Positions 17,864 through 26,375 of a DNA stretch of 64,000 nt are shown in pieces. A program made the translations under genes and the position numbers. The stretch's first letter is position 1. The number at the start of each line of letters is the position of its first letter. The notes under the pieces were generated by a model. It did not search any database. It worked only from the letters and a program-made list of their open reading frames with translations, and was not told where the DNA came from. Origin of the DNA: Iningainema tapete BLCC-T55. Lineage in GTDB: Bacteria; Cyanobacteriota; Cyanobacteriia; Cyanobacteriales; Nostocaceae. Location of the stretch: the NCBI RefSeq assembly GCF_014698965.1, contig NZ_JACXAE010000098.1, positions 124,001 to 188,000 of the forward strand, read 5' to 3'.

Positions 17864-18463
17864 CTATTTTACTTCTACAACCTCCTTAAATTTTAAAAAA
17901 CAATCTGAATCAATTTTTAGATTTGGTTCTAATAAACCTAGTTCAGCCGCCACACATACATCAACTCTACTTAGCCAACAACTAAGCTGATCGTGTATTT
18001 GTGCTAACTCAAGAATTTTAGCCACTCGGTCTATATCGTCATTACTAAGCTCTGGTAAAGACAAAAGTCTATGATACTCAATCACTAAATTAAAAAATTC
18101 TAAATCGGTAGAAATATCGCTTTTATTGACAGCAAAATTAAAATCAATGTCTTTATTTCTACCCAACAAAAATTTTACCATCCTACCTTCTAATTGATGT
18201 GATAACCCAAATAAATACTTCTCAAATCTCTTGGTCAATTTAGACCATAATAAACTAGTAGTTATTCTTGTAGTATATTCAACATCTAATGATTGGTCAT
18301 CCCAATTTGCATAATTTATTCGTTGCAATAGAAATAAGTAACATCTACTACCCAGTCTTTTGAAAGTGTAACTACTCTCATAAACAAGTTCGCTTGACAT
18401 CTTTACTCCTGCCTGTTTTACAAGTTTAAAAGTCATGGTATGTTGGTGTGAATCAAATGACAC
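17864..18463 (-). CDS. Hypothetical protein, helical, AT-rich gene
   Basis: 199 residues, not recognised. It is soluble, with no signal peptide or membrane segment, and largely helical by eye, with many aromatic and Leu residues (RMVKFLLGRNKDIDF, LEFFNLVIEYHRLLSLPELS, ILELAQIHDQLSCWLSRVDV). A start at the internal Met of MSSELVYESS (residue 22) is possible. The ending VEVK is just before the strong terminator. It is upstream of, and on the same strand as, the sigma-like gene, but the terminator argues against a shared transcript. No function can be assigned. Confidence 0.5.
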   Translation of the reverse strand: MSFDSHQHTMTFKLVKQAGVKMSSELVYESSYTFKRLGSRCYLFLLQRINYANWDDQSLDVEYTTRITTSLLWSKLTKRFEKYLFGLSHQLEGRMVKFLLGRNKDIDFNFAVNKSDISTDLEFFNLVIEYHRLLSLPELSNDDIDRVAKILELAQIHDQLSCWLSRVDVCVAAELGLLEPNLKIDSDCFLKFKEVVEVK

Positions 18464-18742
18464 ACAATGTCCTAGCTTACTGCATAAAAAGTGTTCTCGT
18501 ACAATGGTTAATGTGAGAATAAAGATAAATGTGACATTTTTTGGTAGAAGCTTAAAAAATTTTTATCTTCATCACAATTACAGTATTTAATTCATTAGTT
18601 AGTAAGTAGAGATACAACGTTTGTTTTGCTAATAGAAAGATATTTTTTCGCAATTACAAATGATTCGTGAACAGAGAAACTAGGTTTCGCCAATCCGAAT
18701 AACTGATATCTTTACAAGTTTCAAGCAACGACGCATAAAGGA

Positions 18743-19018
18743 ATGACATTAATGACTAACACAAAAATTACACCAGCCTTTGCAGTTGTATTTTCCACAG
18801 TGTTAGGACTAACTTTAGTTTCAGGAGCTACATCTTTGTGGTTGAGCTGCCAAGATGGCTTATCAATTGAACAAAAACGTCTGTTTGAAAGCTCCTCTAC
18901 AACTTGGCAGATGGGAACAGGAGCTATTTTTGGACTTTTGGGTGCTAAAGCTGCTGACATTCTGCATGAAGAAGAGAGTGACGACGAGGAATACGGGAAA
19001 GATAAAAATAAATCATAA
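18743..19018 (+). CDS. Small membrane protein, unknown
   Basis: 91 residues (or 88 from the ATG at 18752). There are two hydrophobic segments, AFAVVFSTVLGLTLVSGATS and MGTGAIFGLLGAKAADIL, separated by a short hydrophilic loop, and a very acidic C-terminal tail (HEEESDDEEYGKDKNKS). This looks like a small inner-membrane hairpin protein. I do not recognise a family. A stretch AAAGGAATG precedes the ATG. Upstream about 280 bases carry no gene. Confidence 0.6.
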   Translation: MTLMTNTKITPAFAVVFSTVLGLTLVSGATSLWLSCQDGLSIEQKRLFESSSTTWQMGTGAIFGLLGAKAADILHEEESDDEEYGKDKNKS

Positions 19019-19183
19019 CTTGATTTATTACTTTCTGGTGGGAAATTGCGTATACCTGACTACAGTTACAACATAAGACAGCATATTGAACGCACATCAG
19101 CTTTTTTACATCGGTCATTAGCTATGTAGTTCATTTCTGTCTATAGCAGGGTTAATCTCCAGTTGTTCGTTTATTAAATGTTA

Positions 19184-19216
19184 TGAAGTAAGTACTTCAA
19201 AAGTTACCTCAGTAAC
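19184..19216. promoter_or_regulatory. Two adjacent dyads upstream of the carotenoid protein
   Basis: TGAAGTA-AG-TACTTCA (19184-19199, perfect 7-base arms) followed after three bases by GTTAC-CTCA-GTAAC (19203-19216... perfect 5-base arms). They end 40 bases before the start codon, a position fitting an operator or an activator site. No known consensus matches. Confidence 0.45.
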
Positions 19217-19255
19217 AACAGGTAAATACTGTTGAGTAAGCAATCGGAGATTTTT

Positions 19256-19711
19256 ATGACTTTCACTACTGATGACAAGACTAAGCAATCTGTACAACAG
19301 TTCCGTCGTTTTGATGTAGATACTCAATTAGCCTTGCTCTGGTTCGGCTACTTAGACATCAAAGATCAACTGACACCAGCAAATCAGACTTCTGCACAGG
19401 ATACTGCAGGCGCTTTATACGATCAAATTAAGGCAATGCCTCAAGAACAACAGTTACAAGCACAGCGCGATATCGCAGCAAATGCAGATACTAATGTTAG
19501 CCGTGCTTATAAAGCTTTAAGTTCTAGCGGTAAGATCGATGTATGGTTAAGATTGGCACAAGGTATCGAAGAAGGTGTTGTAATTCAAGTACCTTCCAGC
19601 TATGAATTACCATCTCAAACCAATGATTTTGTCAAATCAATCAAAGGTTTGGATTTTGAACAACGGATTGATTTTACTCGTAGTGCGTTGTTTGAAATGG
19701 GCGCTAAGTAA
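19256..19711 (+). CDS. Helical carotenoid protein (OCP N-terminal domain homologue)
   Basis: 151 residues from the ATG at 19256, chosen because CGGAGA lies 6-7 bases upstream; an upstream TTG at 19232 is unlikely. It aligns throughout with the N-terminal domain of orange carotenoid protein and lacks the C-terminal NTF2-like domain. The carotenoid-contact residues are kept: LALLWFGYL gives equivalents of OCP Trp41 and Tyr44 (here W29, Y32), and W97 in KIDVWLRL matches Trp110. Such helical carotenoid proteins bind ketocarotenoid and quench singlet oxygen, some also phycobilisome excitation. No CTD homologue or FRP gene is nearby. A C/G-rich hairpin follows the gene. Confidence 0.9.
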   Translation: MTFTTDDKTKQSVQQFRRFDVDTQLALLWFGYLDIKDQLTPANQTSAQDTAGALYDQIKAMPQEQQLQAQRDIAANADTNVSRAYKALSSSGKIDVWLRLAQGIEEGVVIQVPSSYELPSQTNDFVKSIKGLDFEQRIDFTRSALFEMGAK

Positions 19712-19745
19712 TTTCACTTCCAATCAGGTTCGCAGCAGACTTGAA

Positions 19746-19782
19746 CCCCCCAAGCCCCCCTTTTTCAGGGGGGCTTGGGGGG
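19746..19782. repeat. C/G-rich hairpin, perfect 15-base arms
   Basis: CCCCCCAAGCCCCCC (19746-19760) and GGGGGGCTTGGGGGG (19768-19782) around TTTTTCA. It sits between the convergent carotenoid-protein and reductase genes and would block transcription from both. It is related to the element inserted in the kinase gene at 8920-8985. Confidence 0.9.
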
Positions 19783-19794
19783 ATTGCTATGAGG

Positions 19795-20916
19795 CTAACC
19801 ACCAAAACCTGGGACTAAGCGTTTGATGGCACGACTGGCAACGTCACCGTAACGCAACTGCCCACAAAGAATTTTACCCATGATTTGTATAGAAGAGGGG
19901 CGTTTTACACCTACCTTGTAGCTCATACCAGGAAGGCGGTAAAACGCCCCTGCTAATTTTTGCGCCCAAGCCATTTCTGTACCCCATTGTTCATTAATGC
20001 CTGTTGAGTAATTTTCTAAAGCGTTGATGTCCCCGGCGAGCGCTAAGTCAATTGCCTCTGCCGCTAGCATCCCGCTCAAAATTGAAGGGCGAATACCCTC
20101 TGCTGTCAAAGGATCTACTACACAAGCTGCTTCTCCAGCTAGTAATGCATTTTCGGTATGCAGCTTTTGAGTACCATTCCAGAGGCAAAGACCATGTCCA
20201 TACTGGTGACAACTGTTGAGATTCACACCAAATCCTTTGCCATACTCATGCAAAATACCTTTAAAATCTTGCTTTCCACTACCAATAAATGAACCTATAC
20301 CGATAGAATAACCATCTGCTTTGGGAAAATTCCACAAGTAGCCATTTTTTACCATGCCAAACTCAAAGTGGACTACGTTACCGTTTTCTACTTTAGTTGG
20401 TGCTTCTGCTTCTAAGGCTGCGGCTAAACGGCGTTTGCGTTCTTTAAAGCCTAGCCATGTTGCCATTAATCCTTTAGCACCATCAGCGGCAATGAGATAA
20501 CGACCTGTAATCACTTCATTTGTGGTTTGAACTTGCCAGTAACTTGTTTTAAATTCAATACCTTTTACTTCTGTATGATCTCGTAGCTGGACACCTTGCT
20601 TTTGCGCTTGTTGTATGATAAAGTAATCGAAGATACTTCGACGCACTAACCAAACTGGTTCTGGAGTTTCTAGTTGGGCTTCTACAGCTTCACCCATTTT
20701 CCAAGTGCAACGAATTGTATCTGCTTTAATGGAGATTGCCTCAGTAAAATCAAAGTCAAACCATTGAGCGATCGCTGGTGACACTCCACCTCCACAGGGT
20801 TTATACCTTGGGAGAAATTCTTTTTCCAGCACTAATACTGAACGCCCCTGCTTGGCTAAATGATATGCTGCTGTACCACCAGCAGGTCCCGCGCCAACAA
20901 TAATGCAGTCGTACAT
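19795..20916 (-). CDS. Geranylgeranyl-reductase family FAD oxidoreductase
   Basis: 373 residues. The N-terminal FAD motif is VGAGPAGGTAAYHLA with VLEKE ending the second strand. PRYKPCGGGVS is the conserved loop of the geranylgeranyl reductase family, and GEAACVVDPLTAEGIRPS is its second FAD contact. The middle contains the substrate-domain pattern YLWNFPKADGYSIGIG. Members saturate prenyl chains of chlorophyll, tocopherol, quinones or archaeal lipids. The real ChlP is longer by about 30 residues, so this is a paralogue, perhaps for another isoprenoid. Proximity to the carotenoid protein may be coincidental. Confidence 0.83.
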   Translation of the reverse strand: MYDCIIVGAGPAGGTAAYHLAKQGRSVLVLEKEFLPRYKPCGGGVSPAIAQWFDFDFTEAISIKADTIRCTWKMGEAVEAQLETPEPVWLVRRSIFDYFIIQQAQKQGVQLRDHTEVKGIEFKTSYWQVQTTNEVITGRYLIAADGAKGLMATWLGFKERKRRLAAALEAEAPTKVENGNVVHFEFGMVKNGYLWNFPKADGYSIGIGSFIGSGKQDFKGILHEYGKGFGVNLNSCHQYGHGLCLWNGTQKLHTENALLAGEAACVVDPLTAEGIRPSILSGMLAAEAIDLALAGDINALENYSTGINEQWGTEMAWAQKLAGAFYRLPGMSYKVGVKRPSSIQIMGKILCGQLRYGDVASRAIKRLVPGFGG

Positions 20917-21018
20917 ATTATTTATTCATTTTATGTCACCTTTACTAAGATACAGTTTCTTAGTTTCACATTGGACAAATTTTTTGCCAAAAGATTAATA
21001 CCTAGAAACTTAATACCT

Positions 21019-21051
21019 AGAAACCCGGTTTCTTTAAGAAACCGGGTTTCT
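21019..21051. repeat. Hairpin repeat family A (15-3-15), intergenic copy
   Basis: AGAAACCCGGTTTCT, TTA, AGAAACCGGGTTTCT: identical arms to the copy inside the acetyltransferase gene. It begins 10 bases from the frr stop and may serve as its terminator. Confidence 0.92.
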
Positions 21052-21060
21052 GATTGCTGG

Positions 21061-21615
21061 TTAGACAGTAGTAATGTCTTTCTCCTTGTCTGCCAACAAT
21101 TCGTCGATTCTGGCTATGAACTTTTTCGTTAGTTTTTCTAGTTTATCTTGCTGATCCCGTGCCTCATCCTCAGAAATGCCGTCTTGGCTGCTTTTTTCTA
21201 GTTTGCGAATTGTATCAAGGGCATCACGACGGATATTGCGAATGGAAACACGCCCTTCTTCAGCATACTTAGCAGCAAGTTTGACTAATTCTTTACGGCG
21301 ATCGCTAGTTAGAGGCGGAATGTTCAACCTAATTAGAGCACCGTCGTTACTAGGGGTTAAACCCACATCAGACATAGAAATCGCTTTTTCGATCAGATTC
21401 AAGCCACTTTTATCGTAAGGCTGAATCAATATAGTTGTGGAATCTGGTGTGCTAATATTTGCCAGTGACTTTAGTGGTGTTGGTGTACCGTAGTATTCCA
21501 CCATTATCTTATCTAGCAGACTCGCATTGGCGCGACCAGTGCGAATCGTGTTAAAAGACCTTTGAGTTGAATCAACGGTCTTTTGCATCGTACTCTCAGC
21601 TTCAGCTAATTTCAC
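21061..21615 (-). CDS. frr: Ribosome recycling factor
   Basis: 184 residues from a GTG at 21615 ([20 protein letters not shown]), chosen because GGAGG lies five bases upstream and family members start there. RRF with EF-G splits the ribosome after termination. Hallmarks are [15 protein letters not shown], the hinge-proximal [22 protein letters not shown], and [37 protein letters not shown] (longer than quoted motifs but recognisable by its RKELVK core). Length agrees with the family. The start lies within the 3' end of pyrH, a 14-base overlap, so the two are translationally coupled. Confidence 0.97.
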   Translation of the reverse strand: MKLAEAESTMQKTVDSTQRSFNTIRTGRANASLLDKIMVEYYGTPTPLKSLANISTPDSTTILIQPYDKSGLNLIEKAISMSDVGLTPSNDGALIRLNIPPLTSDRRKELVKLAAKYAEEGRVSIRNIRRDALDTIRKLEKSSQDGISEDEARDQQDKLEKLTKKFIARIDELLADKEKDITTV

Positions 21616-22330
21616 ATGAACCTCCCACAAGCGTGCCGATAGTTTCTCCCAAAACTGCTCTTTTGATATTACCGCGCACAGTTAAGTCAAATATGAGAAT
21701 TGGGATGTTGTTTTCCTTACATAAAGCTATCGCAGTACTATCCATCACCCGCAAATCATTTGCCAAAACGTGTCCGTAAGTAAGACTATTGTATCTTTTT
21801 GCATCAGGGTATACATGGGGGTCTGCATCGTATACTCCATCTACCTTAGTGGCTTTAAAAATCACTTCGGCATCAATTTCTGCGGCTCTTAAAGCAGCAG
21901 TAGTGTCTGTAGTAAAGAAGGGGTTTCCTGAACCTGCACCAAAAATTACCACCCGTCCTTTTTCTAGATGACGGATGGCACGACGACGGATATAAGGTTC
22001 GGCTATTTCTTGCATAGCGATCGCCGTTTGTACCCGCGTCTGTACCCCTATGCGTTCTAAAGAATCTTGTAGCGTCATGGCATTCATTACCGTGGCAATC
22101 ATGCCAATGTAGTCAGCGGTTGCTCTGTCCATTCCCGCCGACGCCGCTTTGACGCCTCGAAAGATGTTTCCGCCGCCAACGACGATTGCCATTTGAACGC
22201 CAGTTGCTACCACTTCTGCTACTTCTGCGGCTATTTCTTTTACCACTTCCGGATCAATTCCATAGCCCATGTTGCCCATAAGGGCTTCACCACTTAGTTT
22301 AAGTAAAACCCGTCGGTAATCTGTTCCCAT
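21602..22330 (-). CDS. pyrH: Uridylate (UMP) kinase
   Basis: 242 residues of the amino-acid-kinase fold. It phosphorylates UMP to UDP in pyrimidine synthesis. Visible motifs are [24 protein letters not shown], the UMP-contact stretch [38 protein letters not shown] core ([11 protein letters not shown] type) and [13 protein letters not shown]. It is the first gene of the conserved pyrH-frr pair. Its stop codon lies inside the beginning of frr. Confidence 0.97.
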   Translation of the reverse strand: MGTDYRRVLLKLSGEALMGNMGYGIDPEVVKEIAAEVAEVVATGVQMAIVVGGGNIFRGVKAASAGMDRATADYIGMIATVMNAMTLQDSLERIGVQTRVQTAIAMQEIAEPYIRRRAIRHLEKGRVVIFGAGSGNPFFTTDTTAALRAAEIDAEVIFKATKVDGVYDADPHVYPDAKRYNSLTYGHVLANDLRVMDSTAIALCKENNIPILIFDLTVRGNIKRAVLGETIGTLVGGSCEIS

Positions 22331-22401
22331 GAAGTTACGCGCTGATCAAAAATTTGCATTTACCTCCAATTTAAGATAACAGTGAATGTGACTATCTGTC
22401 T

Positions 22402-22956
22402 CTAGTTACGCCATATTAAAGAACTACCATGAGGTTCGGTTTCTACCGGATAAATTTCTTGGCAATTTAACACCAGAGCGATCGCCGATTTGAGATAGTG
22501 TTTAGACACAGCCTGTGGGTTTTGAGGATGATTGTCGATTTGTCCTTTGTAGCGTACTACACCTGACTTATCGATCACAAAAGCCATTGGTGTTTTACTT
22601 GCACCAAAACTGCGGCTCACATCTTGAGTTGAATCCCACAGATACGGGAAGTTCAACTCGTGTGTACTGGCAAACACTTTCATATTTTCAAAACTTTCAT
22701 CAGGGTTAATGGTACTATCATTACCATTCATACCTATCAGTGTGAAGCCAAATTCACTAAACTCGGCTTGAATATTTTTCAGTCTACTGAGATACAAACC
22801 GACATAAGGACAGTGGTTGCACATTGCTATCACCCCTACTGCGCGGAACTTTTCTAAATACCGACCTAAATGGTGTACTTGATTGTCTATTCCGGGCAGT
22901 TCAAAATCTGGGGCGTAGCTTCCTACTGGAGTATTAACTGTTTCTAGTATAGTCAT
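22402..22956 (-). CDS. Thioredoxin-like peroxiredoxin-family protein
   Basis: 184 residues from the ATG at 22956 (MTILETVNTPVGSYAPDFELPG), which has AGGAAAG just upstream; a start at 22986 is unlikely. It has the AhpC/TSA-thioredoxin fold of the cyanobacterial and bacterial thioredoxin-family group with MCNHCPYV as the CxxC site and KTPMAFVIDKSGVVRYKGQIDNHP later. Function is probably redox-related; its partner is unknown. It is upstream of pyrH on the same strand, with about 70 bases between. Confidence 0.82.
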   Translation of the reverse strand: MTILETVNTPVGSYAPDFELPGIDNQVHHLGRYLEKFRAVGVIAMCNHCPYVGLYLSRLKNIQAEFSEFGFTLIGMNGNDSTINPDESFENMKVFASTHELNFPYLWDSTQDVSRSFGASKTPMAFVIDKSGVVRYKGQIDNHPQNPQAVSKHYLKSAIALVLNCQEIYPVETEPHGSSLIWRN

Positions 22957-23285
22957 CTTTCCTGGTTTAAAGGAACTAGGAAACAAACAATATGGTCAAA
23001 AGCTTCGTCATTTTTAACATTAAACCACCCCTCAACCAAAACTTTCATATCCCACCAGTTTATAAACTCTGTTAGGCTGTTGTAAATTGGGAAACTACTG
23101 AATCTCTCCCATGTACTAATTTCACTACTATTACATCAAATCAAATTCAAACTTTTACAAACTCATTACACCAGTGTGAAGATAAAGAGCTACTAATTGA
23201 AAAGAGTACTGCGACCATCAAAATATTCATGTAAGCAGCTTGCACTCAGTAAGTCTACTCGTTATATTGAATCAATTAATCTCCC
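22957..23285. other. Divergent intergenic region
   Basis: About 330 bases between the thioredoxin-like gene and the hydrolase gene, holding both promoters. I see no repeat or known operator in it. Confidence 0.4.
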
Positions 23286-24185
23286 ATGACCACCTCTACT
23301 TCCACTCCAGCATTTACTTCAACCAAAACTTGGATTTGGCAAGGTTTTGACATCTGCTACCAGAGCCATGGAACAACCGGACCAGCGGTTGTCTTAGTCC
23401 ACGGCTTTGGTGCATCTTTGTGGCATTGGAGACAAAATACTCCTATACTAGCAGAAAACTGTCGTGTTTACGCCATAGATTTGATTGGCTTTGGTGCTTC
23501 AGCTAAACCCATCGGTGAAAAGATTGCTTACACATTTGAAACTTGGGGACAGCAAATAGCAGATTTTTGCCGTGAGATCGTGGGTGAACCAGCTTTTTTA
23601 GTCGGTAATTCTGTCGGCTGTATTGCGATCATGCAAGCTGCCGTCAGTAACCCACAAATCGCATTAGGAGTTGCACTGCTCAACTGTTCTCTACGACTGC
23701 TGCACGATCGCAAACGAATCACCTTACCTTGGTATCGTCGTGTGGGTACGCCCCTCATCCAACGACTACTCTCCATTCCTAAAGTGGGCGAGTTCTTTTT
23801 CAACCAAGTTGCTCAACCAAAAACGGTACGAAAAATTCTCCTCCAAGCTTATGCCCATGCCGAAGTAGTCACAGACGAGTTAGTTGATATCCTGATGGCA
23901 CCAGCCAAAGATCCGGGTGCTGTGGCTGTATTCCTTGCTTTTACAGCTTATTCTACTGGCCCAATACCAGAAGATCTTTTACCTCAACTACCTTGCCCAG
24001 CAATTATTATCTGGGGCGCGGCAGATCCTTGGGAACCGATAGAGTTAGGTAGAGAATTAGCCAACTACCCACAAGTGCAAAAATTTATACCTTTAGAAGG
24101 TGTGGGTCACTGTCCTCAGGACGAAGCCCCTGAGGTGGTGAATCCAATTTTACTGGACTGGATGAGGGAACAATCTAGGGTTTAA
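23286..24185 (+). CDS. Alpha/beta hydrolase
   Basis: 299 residues of the alpha/beta-hydrolase fold. The oxyanion strand is VVLVHGFGASLWHWR, the nucleophile elbow is VGNSVGC (Ser), the acid is likely the Asp of WGAADPWEP, and the His lies in GVGHCPQDEAPE. The resemblance is to the plastid/cyanobacterial hydrolases (pheophytinase-like and related), which often have the GNSVG elbow; the substrate is unknown. Its last 11 bases overlap the 3' end of the convergent LCP gene. Confidence 0.85.
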   Translation: MTTSTSTPAFTSTKTWIWQGFDICYQSHGTTGPAVVLVHGFGASLWHWRQNTPILAENCRVYAIDLIGFGASAKPIGEKIAYTFETWGQQIADFCREIVGEPAFLVGNSVGCIAIMQAAVSNPQIALGVALLNCSLRLLHDRKRITLPWYRRVGTPLIQRLLSIPKVGEFFFNQVAQPKTVRKILLQAYAHAEVVTDELVDILMAPAKDPGAVAVFLAFTAYSTGPIPEDLLPQLPCPAIIIWGAADPWEPIELGRELANYPQVQKFIPLEGVGHCPQDEAPEVVNPILLDWMREQSRV

Positions 24186-25596
24186 TGGGCGGTTCAATCA
24201 CGTCTTTTTGTTGTAACCAATCCTTACCTACCTGGATACTAACATCAGAGCCGAGATTACCAGTGCTTTCCACGCGCACTTCTCCAAATCCCAAAGCATT
24301 GCGAATTGATTCAGCACTATTTCCGTCACCTTGTTGAGCAACAATATGAGTTACATCTAGCGGTTCACCCCAACTTTTAGCAACATATATGTTACGATAA
24401 CCTGCTTTTTCTAGAGTTCTAATCAAAGGGCGAAGATTGGTGCGATCGCTTGAACCTGTACTATCTTGAATTGCTATGCGTAAAGACGTTGGTTCGGTTG
24501 CTTGTGGTTGATTTTCTAATGGTAAATCAAAGTGCTGAGCCATCATAGTTTTGATGCGTTGCTCATCTGGTATCCAGTAGCTTGCTTCAAATTCTCTTTT
24601 CTCACTAAACCGTCCTGGCATCATCAGCATTTGCATATTCGAGCGATTTGTGCGCACTCCAAAACCTGCTAGTGCCAATAACTCTTCTATTGTGACGTTA
24701 GTATCTATATGTTCTTTGACTACATTAAGAATTTTCGGCAACTGAGTTAAAGTAGTGGGATTAAGTGTTTGCTCCATCAATGCCCGCATTACCATTTGTT
24801 GCCGCTGAATTCTCCCAATATCGCCATTTTCGTCATGGCGAAAGCGCAATAATTGCAGCGCTTGCTCTCCATTCAGATGTTGTTTTCCTGCCTTTAAATT
24901 AATATACAAATGCTGGGAATCATCTTTATATTTCATATCTTTAGGGACATAAACTGTCACACCTCCTAAAGCATCAATTAGTTTGCCAACTCCCAAAACA
25001 TTAATTCTTACATAGCGATCAATTGCTACTTCTCCTAAGACATTGCTAACAGTTTTCGCCGTTAAAGCAGGTCCACCAACAACATTTGTATAATTAACTT
25101 TTTTCAATCCGTATCCTTCCACTTCAACTCGACTGTCTCTAGGAACGGAAAGCATCATTAATTTTTTCTTTTCTGGATCAAATCTAACTAATAATAAGAC
25201 ATCAGCAAGACCATCAAAGGAGTTTACCTGCGGTAAATATCTAAGCTTTTTGCTTTCAATCGGAGGATTTTTTGTATCTGGCGGGAGTACACTCATTCCC
25301 ATGATTAGGATATTCACAGGACGAGTTAATTCGGAAAATTTTAACCCACTACCGGAGATGCGATCGCGATCAAATACCGCTTCTTCATCTGGGCTAAGGG
25401 AAGCTTGCATTAAAGGCGTACTGCTTAAAGAAACTGCCAACAATGCCCCTGCTGTCGCCGACACCATTGCGATTCCACTCATTCCCACCCAAAACCACAA
25501 CCAACGTCCAAATTGAGAGTTTTTGGCATTGTTTTTATTTGTGTTGGCGGTATTTGTAGAAATTTCTTCTTGCGCCGAAGTTCTTTGAATCGTCAC
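24175..25596 (-). CDS. LytR-CpsA-Psr (LCP) family cell-wall glycopolymer ligase
   Basis: About 473 residues from the GTG at 25596 (VTIQRTSAQEE), preceded by GAGGAAG; an upstream TTG at 25659 lacks such a site. One membrane segment (FWVGMSGIAMVSATAGALLAV) leads to an extracytoplasmic LCP domain with LLLVRFDPEKKKLMMLSVPRDSRV, the pyrophosphate-binding Arg/Asp pattern, LRFRHDENGDIGRIQRQQ and a C-terminal LytR_C-type domain (SLRIAIQDSTGSSD...). LCP enzymes transfer lipid-linked glycopolymers to the cell wall. It is convergent with the hydrolase gene. Confidence 0.88.
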   Translation of the reverse strand: MTIQRTSAQEEISTNTANTNKNNAKNSQFGRWLWFWVGMSGIAMVSATAGALLAVSLSSTPLMQASLSPDEEAVFDRDRISGSGLKFSELTRPVNILIMGMSVLPPDTKNPPIESKKLRYLPQVNSFDGLADVLLLVRFDPEKKKLMMLSVPRDSRVEVEGYGLKKVNYTNVVGGPALTAKTVSNVLGEVAIDRYVRINVLGVGKLIDALGGVTVYVPKDMKYKDDSQHLYINLKAGKQHLNGEQALQLLRFRHDENGDIGRIQRQQMVMRALMEQTLNPTTLTQLPKILNVVKEHIDTNVTIEELLALAGFGVRTNRSNMQMLMMPGRFSEKREFEASYWIPDEQRIKTMMAQHFDLPLENQPQATEPTSLRIAIQDSTGSSDRTNLRPLIRTLEKAGYRNIYVAKSWGEPLDVTHIVAQQGDGNSAESIRNALGFGEVRVESTGNLGSDVSIQVGKDWLQQKDVIEPPIKP

Positions 25597-25875
25597 TGAC
25601 TTCCTCACACTTACTGAAAAAACCACTCTTGTGTTGTTGCTCCTGTACAAAAGAATCAACTAATAGCTAATTCTTGAGTGAGCAGTAGTAAAAAACGCAC
25701 TTTAGTTTAACCTCAACACTTATAGCAGTACTTCTACTATTTTTTTGGTTAATCCGGGACGTTTAATTGAAGTATGGCAAGAATCAATCACATTTGACCA
25801 GATCTACAGGAACATAATGATTAATTTCCGCCAAATTAAGTGAAATTACTGAATAAGAATGGCTTTTTTTAATGA

Positions 25876-26271
25876 TTAAGACAAGTACTTGCGTAGTACT
25901 CCTTCACTCAACTGGCTAAAACCTGGTAAACGTTTAGATTTGCCTGTTACTGTAAGTATAATTAACCAGATACTGACCAAGAAATATCCAGAGGTGAGAA
26001 AGCTATTGAGAATAAGTAGACGCAGTGTGAAAAAATTGGATGTAGTCGCCCCGGTCATTAGTAGGAAGTACCCTAAAAGCCAGGTAAGTCCCAAAGTTAC
26101 AGACAGACGACTAACCACCATTTGTTCCCGACAACCATTGCGACGGTACAAAGTCCACAGCGAAGGAAAAAAGCCAATCACAGGAATCAGGTAGAAAACC
26201 AAAGCAGGGGGAGCAGGGGACGCAGGGGGAGCAGGGGAGGGTAATTGGTGATCTGGGGAAAAATTTTTCAT
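25876..26271 (-). CDS. Small membrane protein with repeat-encoded N-terminus
   Basis: 131 residues with three hydrophobic segments (ALVFYLIPVIGFFPSLWTLY; SVTLGLTWLLGYFLLMTG; SGYFLVSIWLIILTV). The family is not recognised. The N-terminal stretch SPAPPASPAPPALV is encoded by a GGAGCAGGGG-type tandem repeat (26203-26240) common between genes in cyanobacteria. The conserved part may begin only after it. About 215 bases separate it from the LCP gene. Confidence 0.6.
   Translation of the reverse strand: MKNFSPDHQLPSPAPPASPAPPALVFYLIPVIGFFPSLWTLYRRNGCREQMVVSRLSVTLGLTWLLGYFLLMTGATTSNFFTLRLLILNSFLTSGYFLVSIWLIILTVTGKSKRLPGFSQLSEGVLRKYLS
26203..26240. repeat. GCAGGGGGAGCAGGGG-type tandem repeat in a coding region
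   Basis: Alternating units of GCAGGGGGA and GCAGGGGA/C, about 38 bases, translated as Pro-Ala-Pro-Pro units on the minus strand. Similar sequence appears in the histidine kinase gene near 61911. Confidence 0.7.
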
Positions 26272-26375
26272 GATTTTATGTGAATCATAAACTAGATAGA
26301 GGGATGAATGTGGTGTAGTCAGAGATAATAGGCAATAAGCATTTTATTTTAGTTGTATCATCCCGCAATTGGCAG

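Noticed and set aside
19746-19782. C/G-rich hairpin as part of a CRISPR or transposon end
   Set aside because: It is a single inverted repeat with no spacers, transposase or target duplication; a hairpin repeat fits better.
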